DNA from: Methylotenera sp.
Lineage (GTDB): Bacteria > Pseudomonadota > Gammaproteobacteria > Burkholderiales > Methylophilaceae
Length of the DNA stretch: 64,000 nt
Assembly (NCBI RefSeq): GCF_030653755.1
Contig: NZ_JAURYU010000041.1
Coordinates: 1 to 64,000, forward strand
Direction: 5' to 3'
The notes beneath the pieces are model-generated. The model saw nothing but the letters and a program-made list of their open reading frames with translations. It was not told where the DNA came from and searched no databases. Below, piece by piece: positions 55,898 through 64,000 of this stretch. Position 1 is the stretch's first letter, and each line of letters opens with the position of its first letter. A program made the translations under genes and the position numbers.

Positions 55898-56812
55898 ATG
55901 ATGATGTTGCTAAATACTATACAAATTGACGATACTTTTGCCGAAGCTTTTAACATGCGCGGCACACGCGTAATTATTACCGCGCAAAACCTAAAATGGG
56001 CATATCATGCCGCCAACGCCATGACTGGCTTTGCAACCTCAGTGATTGGCTGTGGTGTTGAGGCTGGTATTGAACGTGAGCTAAGGACCGAAGAAACGCC
56101 AGATGGCAGACCGGGCGTAAGTATTCTTATGTTTGCAATGGGTAGCAAAGTGCTCATGCAACAACTAGAAACTCGGATGGGCCAATGTATTTTGACTTGT
56201 CCGACTGCTGCTGCTTTTTCAGGTATTGATGGCGAAGATAAAATCAGTCTAGGCAAACACCTACGCTATTTTGGTGATGGCTTTCAAACCTCTAAACTGA
56301 TAGATGGAAAACGCTACTGGCGCATTCCAGTGATGGATGGTGAGTTTATTACTGAAGAAACCACCGGCATGGTACGTGCAATTGGTGGTGGTAACTTTTT
56401 GATTCTCGCCACATCGCAACCAGCCGCCCTAGCTGCAGCCGAGGTTGCCATTGAAGCCATGAAAAAAGTACCTAACGTGATTATGCCGTTCCCTGGTGGC
56501 GTGGTGCGGTCTGGCTCTAAAGTCGGCAGTAAATATAAAACCATGTTTGCATCGACCAACGATGCATTCTGCCCTACGCTAAAAGGTGCTACCAATACCG
56601 AGCTTTCACCAGAAATTGAAAGCGTGATGGAAATTGTGATTGATGGTTTAACTTTTGAAGACATCGCACTCTCCATGAAAGTAGGTATTGAAGCGATTTG
56701 TAACCTAGGTGCCGAAAGTGGCGTTAAACGTATTTCAGCAGGTAACTATGGTGGCAAGCTTGGCCCTCATCTTTTCAAATTACATGATATTTTAAACGGC
56801 AGCAACTCATGA
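55898..56812 (+). CDS. fhcD: Formylmethanofuran-tetrahydromethanopterin formyltransferase (subunit D)
   Basis: 304 residues, full length for Ftr. Family segments include DDTFAEAFNMRGTRVIITAQN, MTGFATSVIGCGVEAGIERELRTEETPDGRPG and PFPGGVVRSGSKVGSKYK. It moves the formyl group between H4MPT and methanofuran. The first codon directly follows the flavoprotein stop and is one of three ATGs in a row, so translation is probably coupled. fhcC overlaps its end by four bases. Confidence 0.96.
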   Translation: MMMLLNTIQIDDTFAEAFNMRGTRVIITAQNLKWAYHAANAMTGFATSVIGCGVEAGIERELRTEETPDGRPGVSILMFAMGSKVLMQQLETRMGQCILTCPTAAAFSGIDGEDKISLGKHLRYFGDGFQTSKLIDGKRYWRIPVMDGEFITEETTGMVRAIGGGNFLILATSQPAALAAAEVAIEAMKKVPNVIMPFPGGVVRSGSKVGSKYKTMFASTNDAFCPTLKGATNTELSPEIESVMEIVIDGLTFEDIALSMKVGIEAICNLGAESGVKRISAGNYGGKLGPHLFKLHDILNGSNS

Positions 56813-57618
56813 ACGCGCTCACCTTTACATTAAAAAATACACTCAATTTTTCGGTTAATTGCAGTGTGTTAACCCCAAATAGTTTAGAAAACAAATCAAT
56901 CACCGATATTGCAAATATTAAAGTAACTTATGGCAATAGCACTTTACTAGTCAGCGATTTATTTGAAGTAACAGGTAGCGACTCAGCGCATATTGTCTTT
57001 AAAAACCCATCAAATAAGATGGACTATATTGGCGCCAATATGTCTTCAGGAAAAATTACGATTGAAGGTAACGCTGGTGCTTATTTAGGTTTTACCATGA
57101 AAAGTGGTGAAATTCACTGTACTGGCAGTGTTGAAAGCTATGCCGCATGCAATATGGTAGGTGGTTTATTAACAATCGACGCTAACGTAGGCGACTTTTT
57201 AGGAGCAGGCTCCGAAGGTCTACGCAAAGGCATGCGTGGCGGCACGGTTATTATTAAAGGTAATGCTGGTGACCGTGTAGGTGACCAAATGCGTAGAGGC
57301 TTGATTTTGATTGAAGGCAATGCTGGCGACTACTGCGGTAGCCGCATGATTGCAGGTACGATTGGTGTATTAGGTAATGTTGGTGCGTATACCGCATTTA
57401 ATATGCACCGTGGCACACTATTACTGAAAAATACACCAAGCCTACATGCTACAGTTCAAGACTGTGGCACACACACATTGCCATACCTGAGCTTATTATT
57501 TAAATCGTTTAAAAAACACAATACGCCATTTAGCCAATTAAGCTCGCAACGTGTGCAGCGCTTTGTGGGGGATGCTGCCTATAAAGGCAATGGTGAGATA
57601 CTCATTCTAAATGCCTAG
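56809..57618 (+). CDS. fhcC: Formyltransferase/hydrolase complex subunit C
   Basis: 269 residues. The right-handed beta-helix repeats GxxGxxxGxxM(x)xG are visible (YIGANMSSGKITIEGNAG, YLGFTMKSGEIH, GDRVGDQMRRGLILIEGNAGDYCGSRMIAG), homologous to the FwdC family and the glutamate synthase alpha C-terminal domain. It is a structural part of the Fhc complex. Last gene of fhcB-fhcA-(flavoprotein)-fhcD-fhcC. Confidence 0.95.
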   Translation: MNALTFTLKNTLNFSVNCSVLTPNSLENKSITDIANIKVTYGNSTLLVSDLFEVTGSDSAHIVFKNPSNKMDYIGANMSSGKITIEGNAGAYLGFTMKSGEIHCTGSVESYAACNMVGGLLTIDANVGDFLGAGSEGLRKGMRGGTVIIKGNAGDRVGDQMRRGLILIEGNAGDYCGSRMIAGTIGVLGNVGAYTAFNMHRGTLLLKNTPSLHATVQDCGTHTLPYLSLLFKSFKKHNTPFSQLSSQRVQRFVGDAAYKGNGEILILNA

Positions 57619-57746
57619 CATTTAATCTAAGTACAAGAACATGCTGATTCGCAATATGAAATTAGTTGAGCTTTATACTGAGCCGCTTGTCGTATCGTAT
57701 CAATTAAACTCAATATTAAGTTAGTAAAGCATTTCTTTATCAAACT

Positions 57747-59291
57747 ATGCGTAGATGCTGCACATTCAATCAGTTAAAAATTGCAATTTTAATTAGTTGC
57801 GCTTACTACGCACTAGCGTTATTAGGCGTATATCAAACGGTAAGTGCGCAAGGCATCGCGATTGTGTGGCTTGCAAATGCAGTTATTTTATCAGCGCTTC
57901 TGATACTTCCTTATCGCCAATGGCCGCTCATTTTAATGGGCACCTTACTCGCTGAAATTGCTGCTGACATCCCCACGTTTCCATTGTGGACTGCCGCGTC
58001 ATTTGGATTTACAAATATACTGGAAGTCACACTTGCCGCCACACTCATTCGCCGTGTCAGTGGCGAAAACTTTGATTTTGATAAATTAAGACGAGGTGGC
58101 TATTTTTTACTATTTGGACCGTTAATTGCATGTGCTCTTGCAGGCTTAATCGGTGCAACTATTAATATAAAACTTGGAAATTCTGTCCTAGACTATTCAA
58201 AATTTTGGTTAGTTTGGTGGTTTGGCGATGCACTAGGCTTAATTCTATTGACACCAATGATCGTAGTCGTTTGGCGTTTATTAGAAAAAGGTATCCCTAA
58301 AATACCTAACAAAATTATTTTTGAAGCGACACTATTTTCATTAACGCTTATTTTCATAGGCATTTATGCATTTTCTGGAAAACATGAACAGCTACAGTTT
58401 CTGATTAGCCCACTGCTATTACTATCGTTAGGTATTTACGCTGCCATTAGATTCGGTGTACTAGGTGCTACTTTTACCGTGACTATTGTGGCTATGCTGG
58501 CAGTATATCAACTCACACGCGAGATATACCCATACTCAACTACATCTGTGCAACAAGCGGTATGGTTAACACAAGAATATTTAGCACTTATCTCGGTTGT
58601 TTCAGTTGGGCTGGCCATTCTTATGCGTGAAATTAACAACCAACGCCGAGCACTTGAAGAAAAAGAATATGCATTAAGAATGCATAACAGCACGTTAGAG
58701 TCGCATGTCTATGATCGCACCTTACTGCTTGAAAAGGCTAACAATGCTTTGCATGAAGCAAATATACAACTTGCACACATTGCCTCAGTTGATGAACTCA
58801 CTGGTATAGCAAATCGCCAGCACTTTAGAACTGAAGCGCAACGTGAACTTAATCGTTTGAAACAGGATAATCAAACAGCATCGATGATTTTAATCGATTT
58901 AGATTACTTTAAACGGGTTAACGACACGTATGGTCATGGCGCAGGCGACTTTGTATTGCAGTCAATCGCAGAGCCCATCCGGCAATCACTTAGGCCAAAA
59001 GACCTACTTGGCAGAATGGGTGGTGAGGAATTTTTTATACTGCTCTCTGAAACAGACCTCAATAGCGCAACAAATATCGCAGAGCGCATACGTCTCGCGC
59101 TTGAAAGTTTAGTGTTAAATTACGATGGCAACCTCATAAAGATTACAGCAAGTATGGGCGTGGCTGAATTAAATAAGCATGAAAATTGGAGCAATCTAGA
59201 GGATCTGGATGATTTAACACGCCGCGCAGACCAAGCACTTTACCGTGCAAAAGAGCATGGTAGGAATTGTGTTGAGACCGCAACAGAATAG
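57747..59291 (+). CDS. MASE1 membrane sensor diguanylate cyclase
   Basis: 514 residues. An N-terminal MASE1 domain of about eight membrane helices (1-290) is followed by a coiled coil (RRALEEKEYALRMHNSTLESHVYDRTLLLEKANNAL in part) and a GGDEF domain. The catalytic motif is GGEEF, preceded at the right distance by the inhibitory-site RPKD (five residues between). It makes cyclic di-GMP and probably feels product inhibition. It starts 128 bases after fhcC with no terminator seen between, so some read-through is possible. Confidence 0.93.
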   Translation: MRRCCTFNQLKIAILISCAYYALALLGVYQTVSAQGIAIVWLANAVILSALLILPYRQWPLILMGTLLAEIAADIPTFPLWTAASFGFTNILEVTLAATLIRRVSGENFDFDKLRRGGYFLLFGPLIACALAGLIGATINIKLGNSVLDYSKFWLVWWFGDALGLILLTPMIVVVWRLLEKGIPKIPNKIIFEATLFSLTLIFIGIYAFSGKHEQLQFLISPLLLLSLGIYAAIRFGVLGATFTVTIVAMLAVYQLTREIYPYSTTSVQQAVWLTQEYLALISVVSVGLAILMREINNQRRALEEKEYALRMHNSTLESHVYDRTLLLEKANNALHEANIQLAHIASVDELTGIANRQHFRTEAQRELNRLKQDNQTASMILIDLDYFKRVNDTYGHGAGDFVLQSIAEPIRQSLRPKDLLGRMGGEEFFILLSETDLNSATNIAERIRLALESLVLNYDGNLIKITASMGVAELNKHENWSNLEDLDDLTRRADQALYRAKEHGRNCVETATE

Positions 59292-59336
59292 TCCATATAG
59301 AATGAGTGGCAAAACTCGTATAACTTATATGGATCT

Positions 59337-59380
59337 ATTAGTTACTAGATTAAGTCTAGTAACTAATATTTACTGTTTTT
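59337..59380 (+). terminator. Terminator-like 13-bp hairpin after the diguanylate cyclase
   Basis: ATTAGTTACTAGA (59337-59349) pairs perfectly with TCTAGTAACTAAT (59355-59367), loop TTAAG, followed by TACTGTTTTT. It lies between the convergent cyclase and lipoprotein genes. A further inverted repeat, TCCATATA/TATATGGA, sits at 59292-59333. Confidence 0.65.
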
Positions 59381-59462
59381 AATTAAGTCCTGTTTCAGCT
59401 AAAAATCGATTAAAACATTCATTCACAATCACTTCAGCATTGATATCCACAGCCTTATAGTT

Positions 59463-60080
59463 TTAAGCCTTCCATTTTTCAAGAGGCATTTTGTTATTTG
59501 CTGAATTGGCACAACTGAAGGTTTTAATTGCATGCAACTTACCTTCCTTTTTCTCCAGCACGTTTACTTGTAGATGATAGTTCAAAGCATAATCTTGGCT
59601 AGTAAGAAAAGATACATAACCTAACTCCCATAATGGTGTATTCACCGCAATAGATAGCTCGCGATTATTTGGGGTAGATGGTTGCGCTTTAATAGTGAGG
59701 TAGTCAGACAGTTTTTTGGCAAGTGCTAAATCAGCACCTTTGCCTGCCGATACTACATAACTATCTGGTAAGGCTTGTTGTAAGTTCTGACTAAAAGACT
59801 GCATAATCTGCATATTAGCTTGCATTTGTTGTGCATTTACAGCACCAGCACCACTACCTACAGCGCTGGAAATCACTGATGCAACCACAAAATTTCCCAT
59901 CGCCTGTGCTTTTGTTCTTTCTGAAAGTTCTGCGGGTTTTGTAATCGGTGCAACTGCGACATAACTATTTAATATAGCGTCACTTAATGTACTTTTAGGT
60001 GTGACGGACGTTGTCGAACAAGCTGATATGCCAACCGCAAGTGATGCAGATATTACAAGGGCTAAAGCTGATTTTTGCAT
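59463..60080 (-). CDS. Hypothetical lipoprotein, C-terminus apparently cut by an in-frame stop
   Basis: 205 residues. The signal peptide ends in lipobox ISAC, so the protein is membrane-anchored. The mature part includes a Gly/Ala-rich region ([21 protein letters not shown]) and beta-rich C-terminal strands. I do not recognise a named family. After the TAA at 59463-59465 the same frame stays open for 27 more codons (NYKAVDINAEVIVNECFNRF, then LAETGLN) to a second TAA at 59379-59381. These residues look like a natural C-terminus, and the hairpin terminator sits just after. So the present stop is probably a recent nonsense change, or the called end is too early because of a sequence error. Confidence 0.75.
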   Translation of the reverse strand: MQKSALALVISASLAVGISACSTTSVTPKSTLSDAILNSYVAVAPITKPAELSERTKAQAMGNFVVASVISSAVGSGAGAVNAQQMQANMQIMQSFSQNLQQALPDSYVVSAGKGADLALAKKLSDYLTIKAQPSTPNNRELSIAVNTPLWELGYVSFLTSQDYALNYHLQVNVLEKKEGKLHAIKTFSCANSANNKMPLEKWKA

Positions 60081-60457
60081 CGTTAGTTAATTCCTAAGTT
60101 TACGTTAAAAATAATGAGATAAAACTGCTCAACTTTATTCTTCAAGTTTATATTGCTGTTTGGTTTTAAAATTTAGGCGTCATGGCAATCAGCGATCATC
60201 TTTAATGCATCAAGATATGTTGTTTAATAAACATCATGATATTTTTCAGGGATGATATACGACACGATTGCTTCAGAGTTAATTAAGGCTTTGAGTTAAC
60301 AATTGTTTACAATAAAAGTGTATTTAAATTAACCATAGGCTGATTTAAATGAAATACTGATACCACAAGTTTGATAGCACTGAGACATTGATGTAGATAA
60401 ACATTGTTTTATAAAATCATCTGTTAAAATAGCGTATTACATATCACTGCAACTGTC
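60081..60457. other. 377-base intergenic region between divergent lipoprotein and trhO genes
   Basis: No gene is visible. The only clear element is the perfect 10-bp palindrome AACAATTGTT at 60298-60307. Both flanking promoters must lie here; I cannot place them with confidence. Confidence 0.5.
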
Positions 60458-61387
60458 ATGCCTAAGTACTTAACCGCTGCCCTTTACAAATTTGTTAGCT
60501 TGCCTGAATATCAAGCTTTGCAAGCCCCTATTCTTGCTGCTTGCAAAATTCACCATATCAAAGGCACGTTGCTGCTAGCAGAAGAAGGCATTAATGGCAC
60601 CATAGCAGGCTTATCAGATCACATTCATCTTCTACTGAACTATCTACGCACAGACCCATTATTTGCAGGTAAATTTTCAGATTTAGAACATAAAGAGTCT
60701 TTTGCCGATGAACATCCGTTTTATCGCATGAAGGTAAAACTGAAGAAAGAAATTGTTACGCTTGGTGTGCCTGGCGTCAGCCCTACTAAGAAAGTAGGGA
60801 CTTATGTGAAACCTGAAGACTGGAATGCCCTGATTTCAGATCCTGATGTTGTATTAATTGACACTCGCAATGACTACGAAGTAGATATTGGAACATTCAA
60901 AGGGGCCATTGACCCCAAAACAACCACTTTCCGTGAGTTTCCAGAATATGTAGCCAAAAACTTTGATAAAACCAAACATAAAAAAGTCGCCATGTTCTGC
61001 ACAGGCGGGATTCGTTGCGAAAAAGCATCTTCTTATATGCTGGACCAAGGTTTTGATGAGGTCTATCACTTACAAGGTGGAATATTAAAGTATCTGGAAA
61101 CGGTGCCAGAAGAGCAAAGCATGTGGCAAGGTGAATGCTTTGTATTTGATCAACGTGTCGCTGTAAAACATAACTTAGAAGTTGGGAATTTTGATCAGTG
61201 CTATGCCTGTCGGCACCCGCTATCGCCTGCTGAAATGAAAAGTGAACAATACGTTGCTGGTATTTCCTGCCCTCATTGTTACGATAAAGTATCTGAGGAA
61301 AAGCGCGTAAGATTATCAGAAAGACAAAAACAAGTTGCCTTAGCAAAACAGCGTGGCGAAACGCATATTGGTGAAAAACAAAAATAA
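60458..61387 (+). CDS. trhO: tRNA uridine(34) hydroxylase, rhodanese domain
   Basis: 309 residues. An N-terminal alpha/beta domain ([13 protein letters not shown]) is followed by a rhodanese domain with active-site [10 protein letters not shown] (Cys181). A C-terminal zinc-finger-like part [13 protein letters not shown]...GISCPHC follows. TrhO (YceA) makes 5-hydroxyuridine at the tRNA wobble base using oxygen. A gene of unknown function begins directly at its stop codon. Confidence 0.95.
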   Translation: MPKYLTAALYKFVSLPEYQALQAPILAACKIHHIKGTLLLAEEGINGTIAGLSDHIHLLLNYLRTDPLFAGKFSDLEHKESFADEHPFYRMKVKLKKEIVTLGVPGVSPTKKVGTYVKPEDWNALISDPDVVLIDTRNDYEVDIGTFKGAIDPKTTTFREFPEYVAKNFDKTKHKKVAMFCTGGIRCEKASSYMLDQGFDEVYHLQGGILKYLETVPEEQSMWQGECFVFDQRVAVKHNLEVGNFDQCYACRHPLSPAEMKSEQYVAGISCPHCYDKVSEEKRVRLSERQKQVALAKQRGETHIGEKQK

Positions 61388-62062
61388 ATGAGTACTGCTC
61401 GTGAAAAAGAAGCAGTCAGCGCCTACTTCAAGTTACTTGAGAAAAAAGGCGCAAAAGGTGGCATGCTTTATAAGCGCTCGTTGTTTTTAGATCAGTTTAT
61501 TCCCTTACTAAAAAATCAGCCGCTTGAACGCACAAGCTATACTAAAGCGATTGAAAAAGTAATCAAAACGATTCCTGCGGATATCTGGCATGACAGCCTG
61601 AATACAGCTAGAGAGTTCTTCCCATTTTGGATGCAAGATATCAAAGCAATTGCAGCGTTCAGCCGGCAAGGTGGTTTTGATATACAGCCACTTAAATGGC
61701 AGCCTCTACCTACCTCACTAAAAACACTCACTGATCAATTAAAAACTGCGAAATTCGACATCACAGAAACCAGGCATTTGCACACTTATTCTCAGGCGTT
61801 GAAAGACAAAGGTGCAAATAAACAACTACTAGATAATAGGCTAAACCTTGCTAAAATATTAATTTTACAATTAAGAGGCGCGCCAACTGATGATGCAAGG
61901 ATTTACCGTGTTGCTGTTGATGTGACGTTACCTTTATTTAAAATTGATGAGAACAAGCAGTTATTTTTATTAGTCATCCGTGAGTTTTATCAATATTGGA
62001 TAGAAAATCCTGATAAGAATCTGGGCCCCAATCAGGGAGTAGAAGTAACATTTATTGAATGA
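61388..62062 (+). CDS. Hypothetical protein directly coupled to trhO
   Basis: 224 residues, soluble, no signal peptide. Mostly helical with a Lys/Leu-rich N-terminal part (REKEAVSAYFKLLEKKGAKGGMLYKRSLFLDQFIPLLKNQ in part) and a C-terminal stretch FYQYWIENPDKN. I do not recognise a family. Its ATG follows the trhO TAA without a gap, which implies coupled translation and perhaps a joint role in tRNA modification, though nothing in the sequence shows this. Confidence 0.75.
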   Translation: MSTAREKEAVSAYFKLLEKKGAKGGMLYKRSLFLDQFIPLLKNQPLERTSYTKAIEKVIKTIPADIWHDSLNTAREFFPFWMQDIKAIAAFSRQGGFDIQPLKWQPLPTSLKTLTDQLKTAKFDITETRHLHTYSQALKDKGANKQLLDNRLNLAKILILQLRGAPTDDARIYRVAVDVTLPLFKIDENKQLFLLVIREFYQYWIENPDKNLGPNQGVEVTFIE

Positions 62063-62069
62063 GTTAATC

Positions 62070-62638
62070 ATGTCTGACCTATCAATGCTACCAGCAGATC
62101 TTGTCGTACCAACCGATGACAACGCGGCACAACATCTCGAAGGAATATGCCTACCACCCCTACATTGACAGGCACAGACAAGGTTAATATTAATTTAGGT
62201 AAGCTAATGGGTAGATATGTTATATACATTTACCCGATGACAGGACGTCCAGAGACGCCCTTGCCTGATGGCTGGGATCAAATACCTGGAGCACGCGGCT
62301 GCACACCACAATCCTGTGCATTTCGCGACCATTATGCTGAGTTACAAGCACTTAATGTCAATGTATTCGGTCTTAGTAGCCAATCAACAGAACACCAACT
62401 TGAAGCCCGCAATCGGTTACACCTTCCATTTCAGTTATTAAGCGACCATACACTCCAACTGAGAGATCAACTCAAGCTACCAATCTTTTCAGTACTCGGC
62501 ATGACGTTGTACAAACGTTTAACCATGATTATTAACAATGGACAGATTGAAAAAGTGTTTTACCCTGTTTTTCCGCCAGATCGCAATGCTGATGATGTGA
62601 TCACTTGGTTGCATGCCCATCCGTTAGCTATTAAATAG
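62070..62638 (+). pseudogene. Peroxiredoxin (AhpC/TSA family) with a single-base frameshift
   Basis: From ATG 62070 the frame encodes a typical peroxiredoxin N-terminus (LPADLVVPTDDNAAQHLEGI, then CLPPLH) and stops at TGA 62166-62168. The rest of the protein continues in the next frame from about 62165 (LTGTDKVNINLGKLMGRYVIYIYPMTGRP in part), with the redox site GARGCTPQSCAFRDH and the family end VFYPVFPPDRNADDVITWL. Loss of one T at about 62163-62166 explains the break. An internal ATG (62147) would give a 163-residue protein that keeps the cysteines but lacks the first strand. Sequencing error is the alternative. Confidence 0.75.
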
Positions 62639-62714
62639 AAAGTTCCATAACTCTGTGCTAGCATGGAACTAAGCATTATCTCAACTGCATCAAAATCAAT
62701 GAAGTGAAATTAAC

Positions 62715-63470
62715 GTGCACAACACACTCCGCATTGCCACTTTCAACATCCATAAAGGATTAACGCATTTTAATACCAGTTTCTCGTTACATCAGCAGCG
62801 TGACTTATTACGTAAACTACACGCAGATGTTGTGTTTCTACAAGAGGTCCGCGATGTGCACAATGAACATAGCAAACGTTTTGATGCTTGGCCAACTGCT
62901 GGGCAAATCGAGTTTTTAGCGGATTCCGTATGGAAAGATTACGCTTATGGCAAAAATTCGGTGTACCCCGCTGGCCATCATGGCAATGCTTTATTGTCTA
63001 AATTTCCGATTATCAAAACAACGAATATCGACATTTCTGCACACAGCACAGAGGAACGTGGCATGCTGCATACCGAAATCAGTATACCAAATTGGAATGA
63101 GCCCTTACACACCATCTGTGTACATTTAGGCTTATTTGCAAGGTGGCGTAAACAGCAACTTATGGTGATTAAAGATTATATTCAACAACATATTCCCTTA
63201 CATTCTCCATTAATTGTTGCAGGTGATTTTAACGATTGGGGCATGCGCTCTGGCAAAGACTTTGCACATCAAGTTGGGTTACAGGAGGTGTTTGATCATC
63301 ATACTGGCAAGCCAGCACGCAGCTTTCCATCTTGGCTACCAATTCTCAGGTTGGATCGTATTTATACGCGTGGGTTTAAAATTCAGCATGTAGAAGTTCA
63401 CTCTGGTGCGCATTTTGTTAAACTATCTGACCACGCAATGTTGTCTGCAACCTTAATCAAAGGTCATTAA
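62715..63470 (+). CDS. Endonuclease/exonuclease/phosphatase family protein
   Basis: 251 residues from GTG 62715. EEP-fold motifs are complete: RIATFNIHKGL, VVFLQEVRD (metal Glu), HHGNALLSKFPI, VAGDFNDWG and SDHAMLSATL (catalytic Asp-His). No signal peptide, so probably cytoplasmic. The family covers nucleases and phosphodiesterases; the tight link to the phospholipase D gene (five bases) is a common arrangement and hints at a membrane lipid function. Confidence 0.88.
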   Translation: MHNTLRIATFNIHKGLTHFNTSFSLHQQRDLLRKLHADVVFLQEVRDVHNEHSKRFDAWPTAGQIEFLADSVWKDYAYGKNSVYPAGHHGNALLSKFPIIKTTNIDISAHSTEERGMLHTEISIPNWNEPLHTICVHLGLFARWRKQQLMVIKDYIQQHIPLHSPLIVAGDFNDWGMRSGKDFAHQVGLQEVFDHHTGKPARSFPSWLPILRLDRIYTRGFKIQHVEVHSGAHFVKLSDHAMLSATLIKGH

Positions 63471-63475
63471 GCATT

Positions 63476-64000
63476 ATGTATTTCATCAGCGGAAATCATA
63501 TTCAGCTGTTACGAAGCGGTGTTGAGTACTTTCCTGCCCTAGAGCATGCAATTGACAATGCACAACACAGCATCTATTTACAAACCTATATTTACGAAGC
63601 AGATGAAGTAGGGACACGTATTGCTAATGCCATGATTAACGCTGTGAACCGCAGAGTTTCAGTGCACTTACTGATTGATGGGTTCGGCTCAAAAATGTTA
63701 CCAAAGCCGTACATTGAATCTCTAAGAACCGCTGGCATTAATGTCATGGTTTATCGCCAAAAGGTATCGCCATGGACGTTTAAGAAAAACCGACTCCGCA
63801 GACTGCATCAAAAAGTAGCCGTCATAGACGATATAGTCGCATTTGTTGGCGGAATAAACATTATTGATGACCATAATGTACCGCATCAAACTGCGCCTAG
63901 AATTGATTACGCTGTCTGCGTACAAGGTGCCTTACTACCTATTATTTCCAATAACGTGAAAAAACTATGGCAACGTTTGGCATGGCTACACTTTCATAGC
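63476..64000 (+). CDS. Phospholipase D family protein, cardiolipin synthase ClsB-like (cut by window edge)
   Basis: ATG 63476 starts MYFISGNHIQLLRSGVEYFP and the frame stays open to the right edge (175 codons seen). The first HKD motif is visible: LHQKVAVIDDIVAFVGGINI. IYLQTYIYEADEVGTRI and RVSVHLLIDGFGS are ClsB/YbhO-like. The second HKD half would lie outside. It starts five bases after the EEP gene, so the two form an operon. Confidence 0.85.
   Translation, partial: MYFISGNHIQLLRSGVEYFPALEHAIDNAQHSIYLQTYIYEADEVGTRIANAMINAVNRRVSVHLLIDGFGSKMLPKPYIESLRTAGINVMVYRQKVSPWTFKKNRLRRLHQKVAVIDDIVAFVGGINIIDDHNVPHQTAPRIDYAVCVQGALLPIISNNVKKLWQRLAWLHFHS

Noticed and set aside
60897-61346. 149-residue minus-strand frame in trhO
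   Set aside because: Antisense to the conserved rhodanese and zinc-finger parts of TrhO.

Overview
The window looks like chromosomal core sequence from an AT-rich methylotrophic betaproteobacterium, most likely Methylotenera or a close relative in the Methylophilaceae. Two things point there. The gene orders are typical of betaproteobacteria: ffs-dnaX-ybaB-recR, hfq-hflX-hflK-hflC-DUF2065-hisZ-purA, ndk-rlmN-pilW-rodZ-ispG-hisS-(...)-yfgM-bamB-der, and bamD divergent from rluD-pgeF. The window also holds a complete fhcBADC set (formyltransferase/hydrolase complex) plus genes for methanofuran and tetrahydromethanopterin biosynthesis, which is the C1 oxidation route of methylotrophs. I saw no rRNA, tRNA, insertion sequence, prophage or CRISPR array. 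The genus is an inference from content, not from a database comparison.

Layout. 1-3 kb: a NarL-type two-component pair (the regulator is cut by the left edge) divergent from an HD-GYP regulator with a degenerate receiver domain. 3-6 kb: SRP RNA, dnaX, ybaB, recR. 6-10 kb (minus strand): ompA, mtaD-like deaminase, ubiG, gph. 10-13.5 kb (minus): C1-cofactor biosynthesis cluster (dmrB-like flavoprotein, DHPS-like protein, DUF447 protein, mfnB) containing a 15-bp tandem-repeat array. 13.6-21.5 kb (minus): purA, hisZ, DUF2065, hflC, hflK, hflX, hfq, gltX. 21.7-23.4 kb: an orphan PilZ-like protein behind a textbook sigma-54 promoter. 23.5-30.2 kb: an RND efflux operon and its divergent TetR repressor with two clear operators. 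30.2-36.2 kb: rimO, a ZIP transporter, pgeF, rluD, bamD and small orphan genes. 36.2-40 kb: a structured intergenic region and a very long chemoreceptor with tandem HAMP-like repeats. 40-52 kb (minus): der, bamB, yfgM, two peptide-ABC ATPases and a SIMPL protein inserted ahead of the hisS-ispG-rodZ-pilW-rlmN-ndk block. 52-57.6 kb: the fhc operon, with a PNPOx-like flavoprotein gene between fhcA and fhcD. 57.7-64 kb: MASE1 diguanylate cyclase, a lipoprotein gene with an in-frame stop, trhO with a tightly linked unknown gene, a frameshifted peroxiredoxin, an EEP nuclease-family protein and the start of a phospholipase D/cardiolipin synthase.

How the genes work together. FhcD passes the formyl group from formyl-H4MPT to methanofuran, and FhcA/B/C hydrolyse it to formate. 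The 10-13.5 kb cluster supplies the two cofactors this needs. Three cyclic-di-GMP genes (HD-GYP, PilZ-like, MASE1-GGDEF) and the chemoreceptor suggest signalling tied to surface or motility behaviour. The most noteworthy items are the flavoprotein inside the fhc operon, the sigma-54-driven PilZ-like orphan, the Asn-for-Asp receiver on the HD-GYP protein, the twin-hairpin intergenic element before the chemoreceptor, the tandem repeat beside mfnB, and two genes that each look broken by a single base change.
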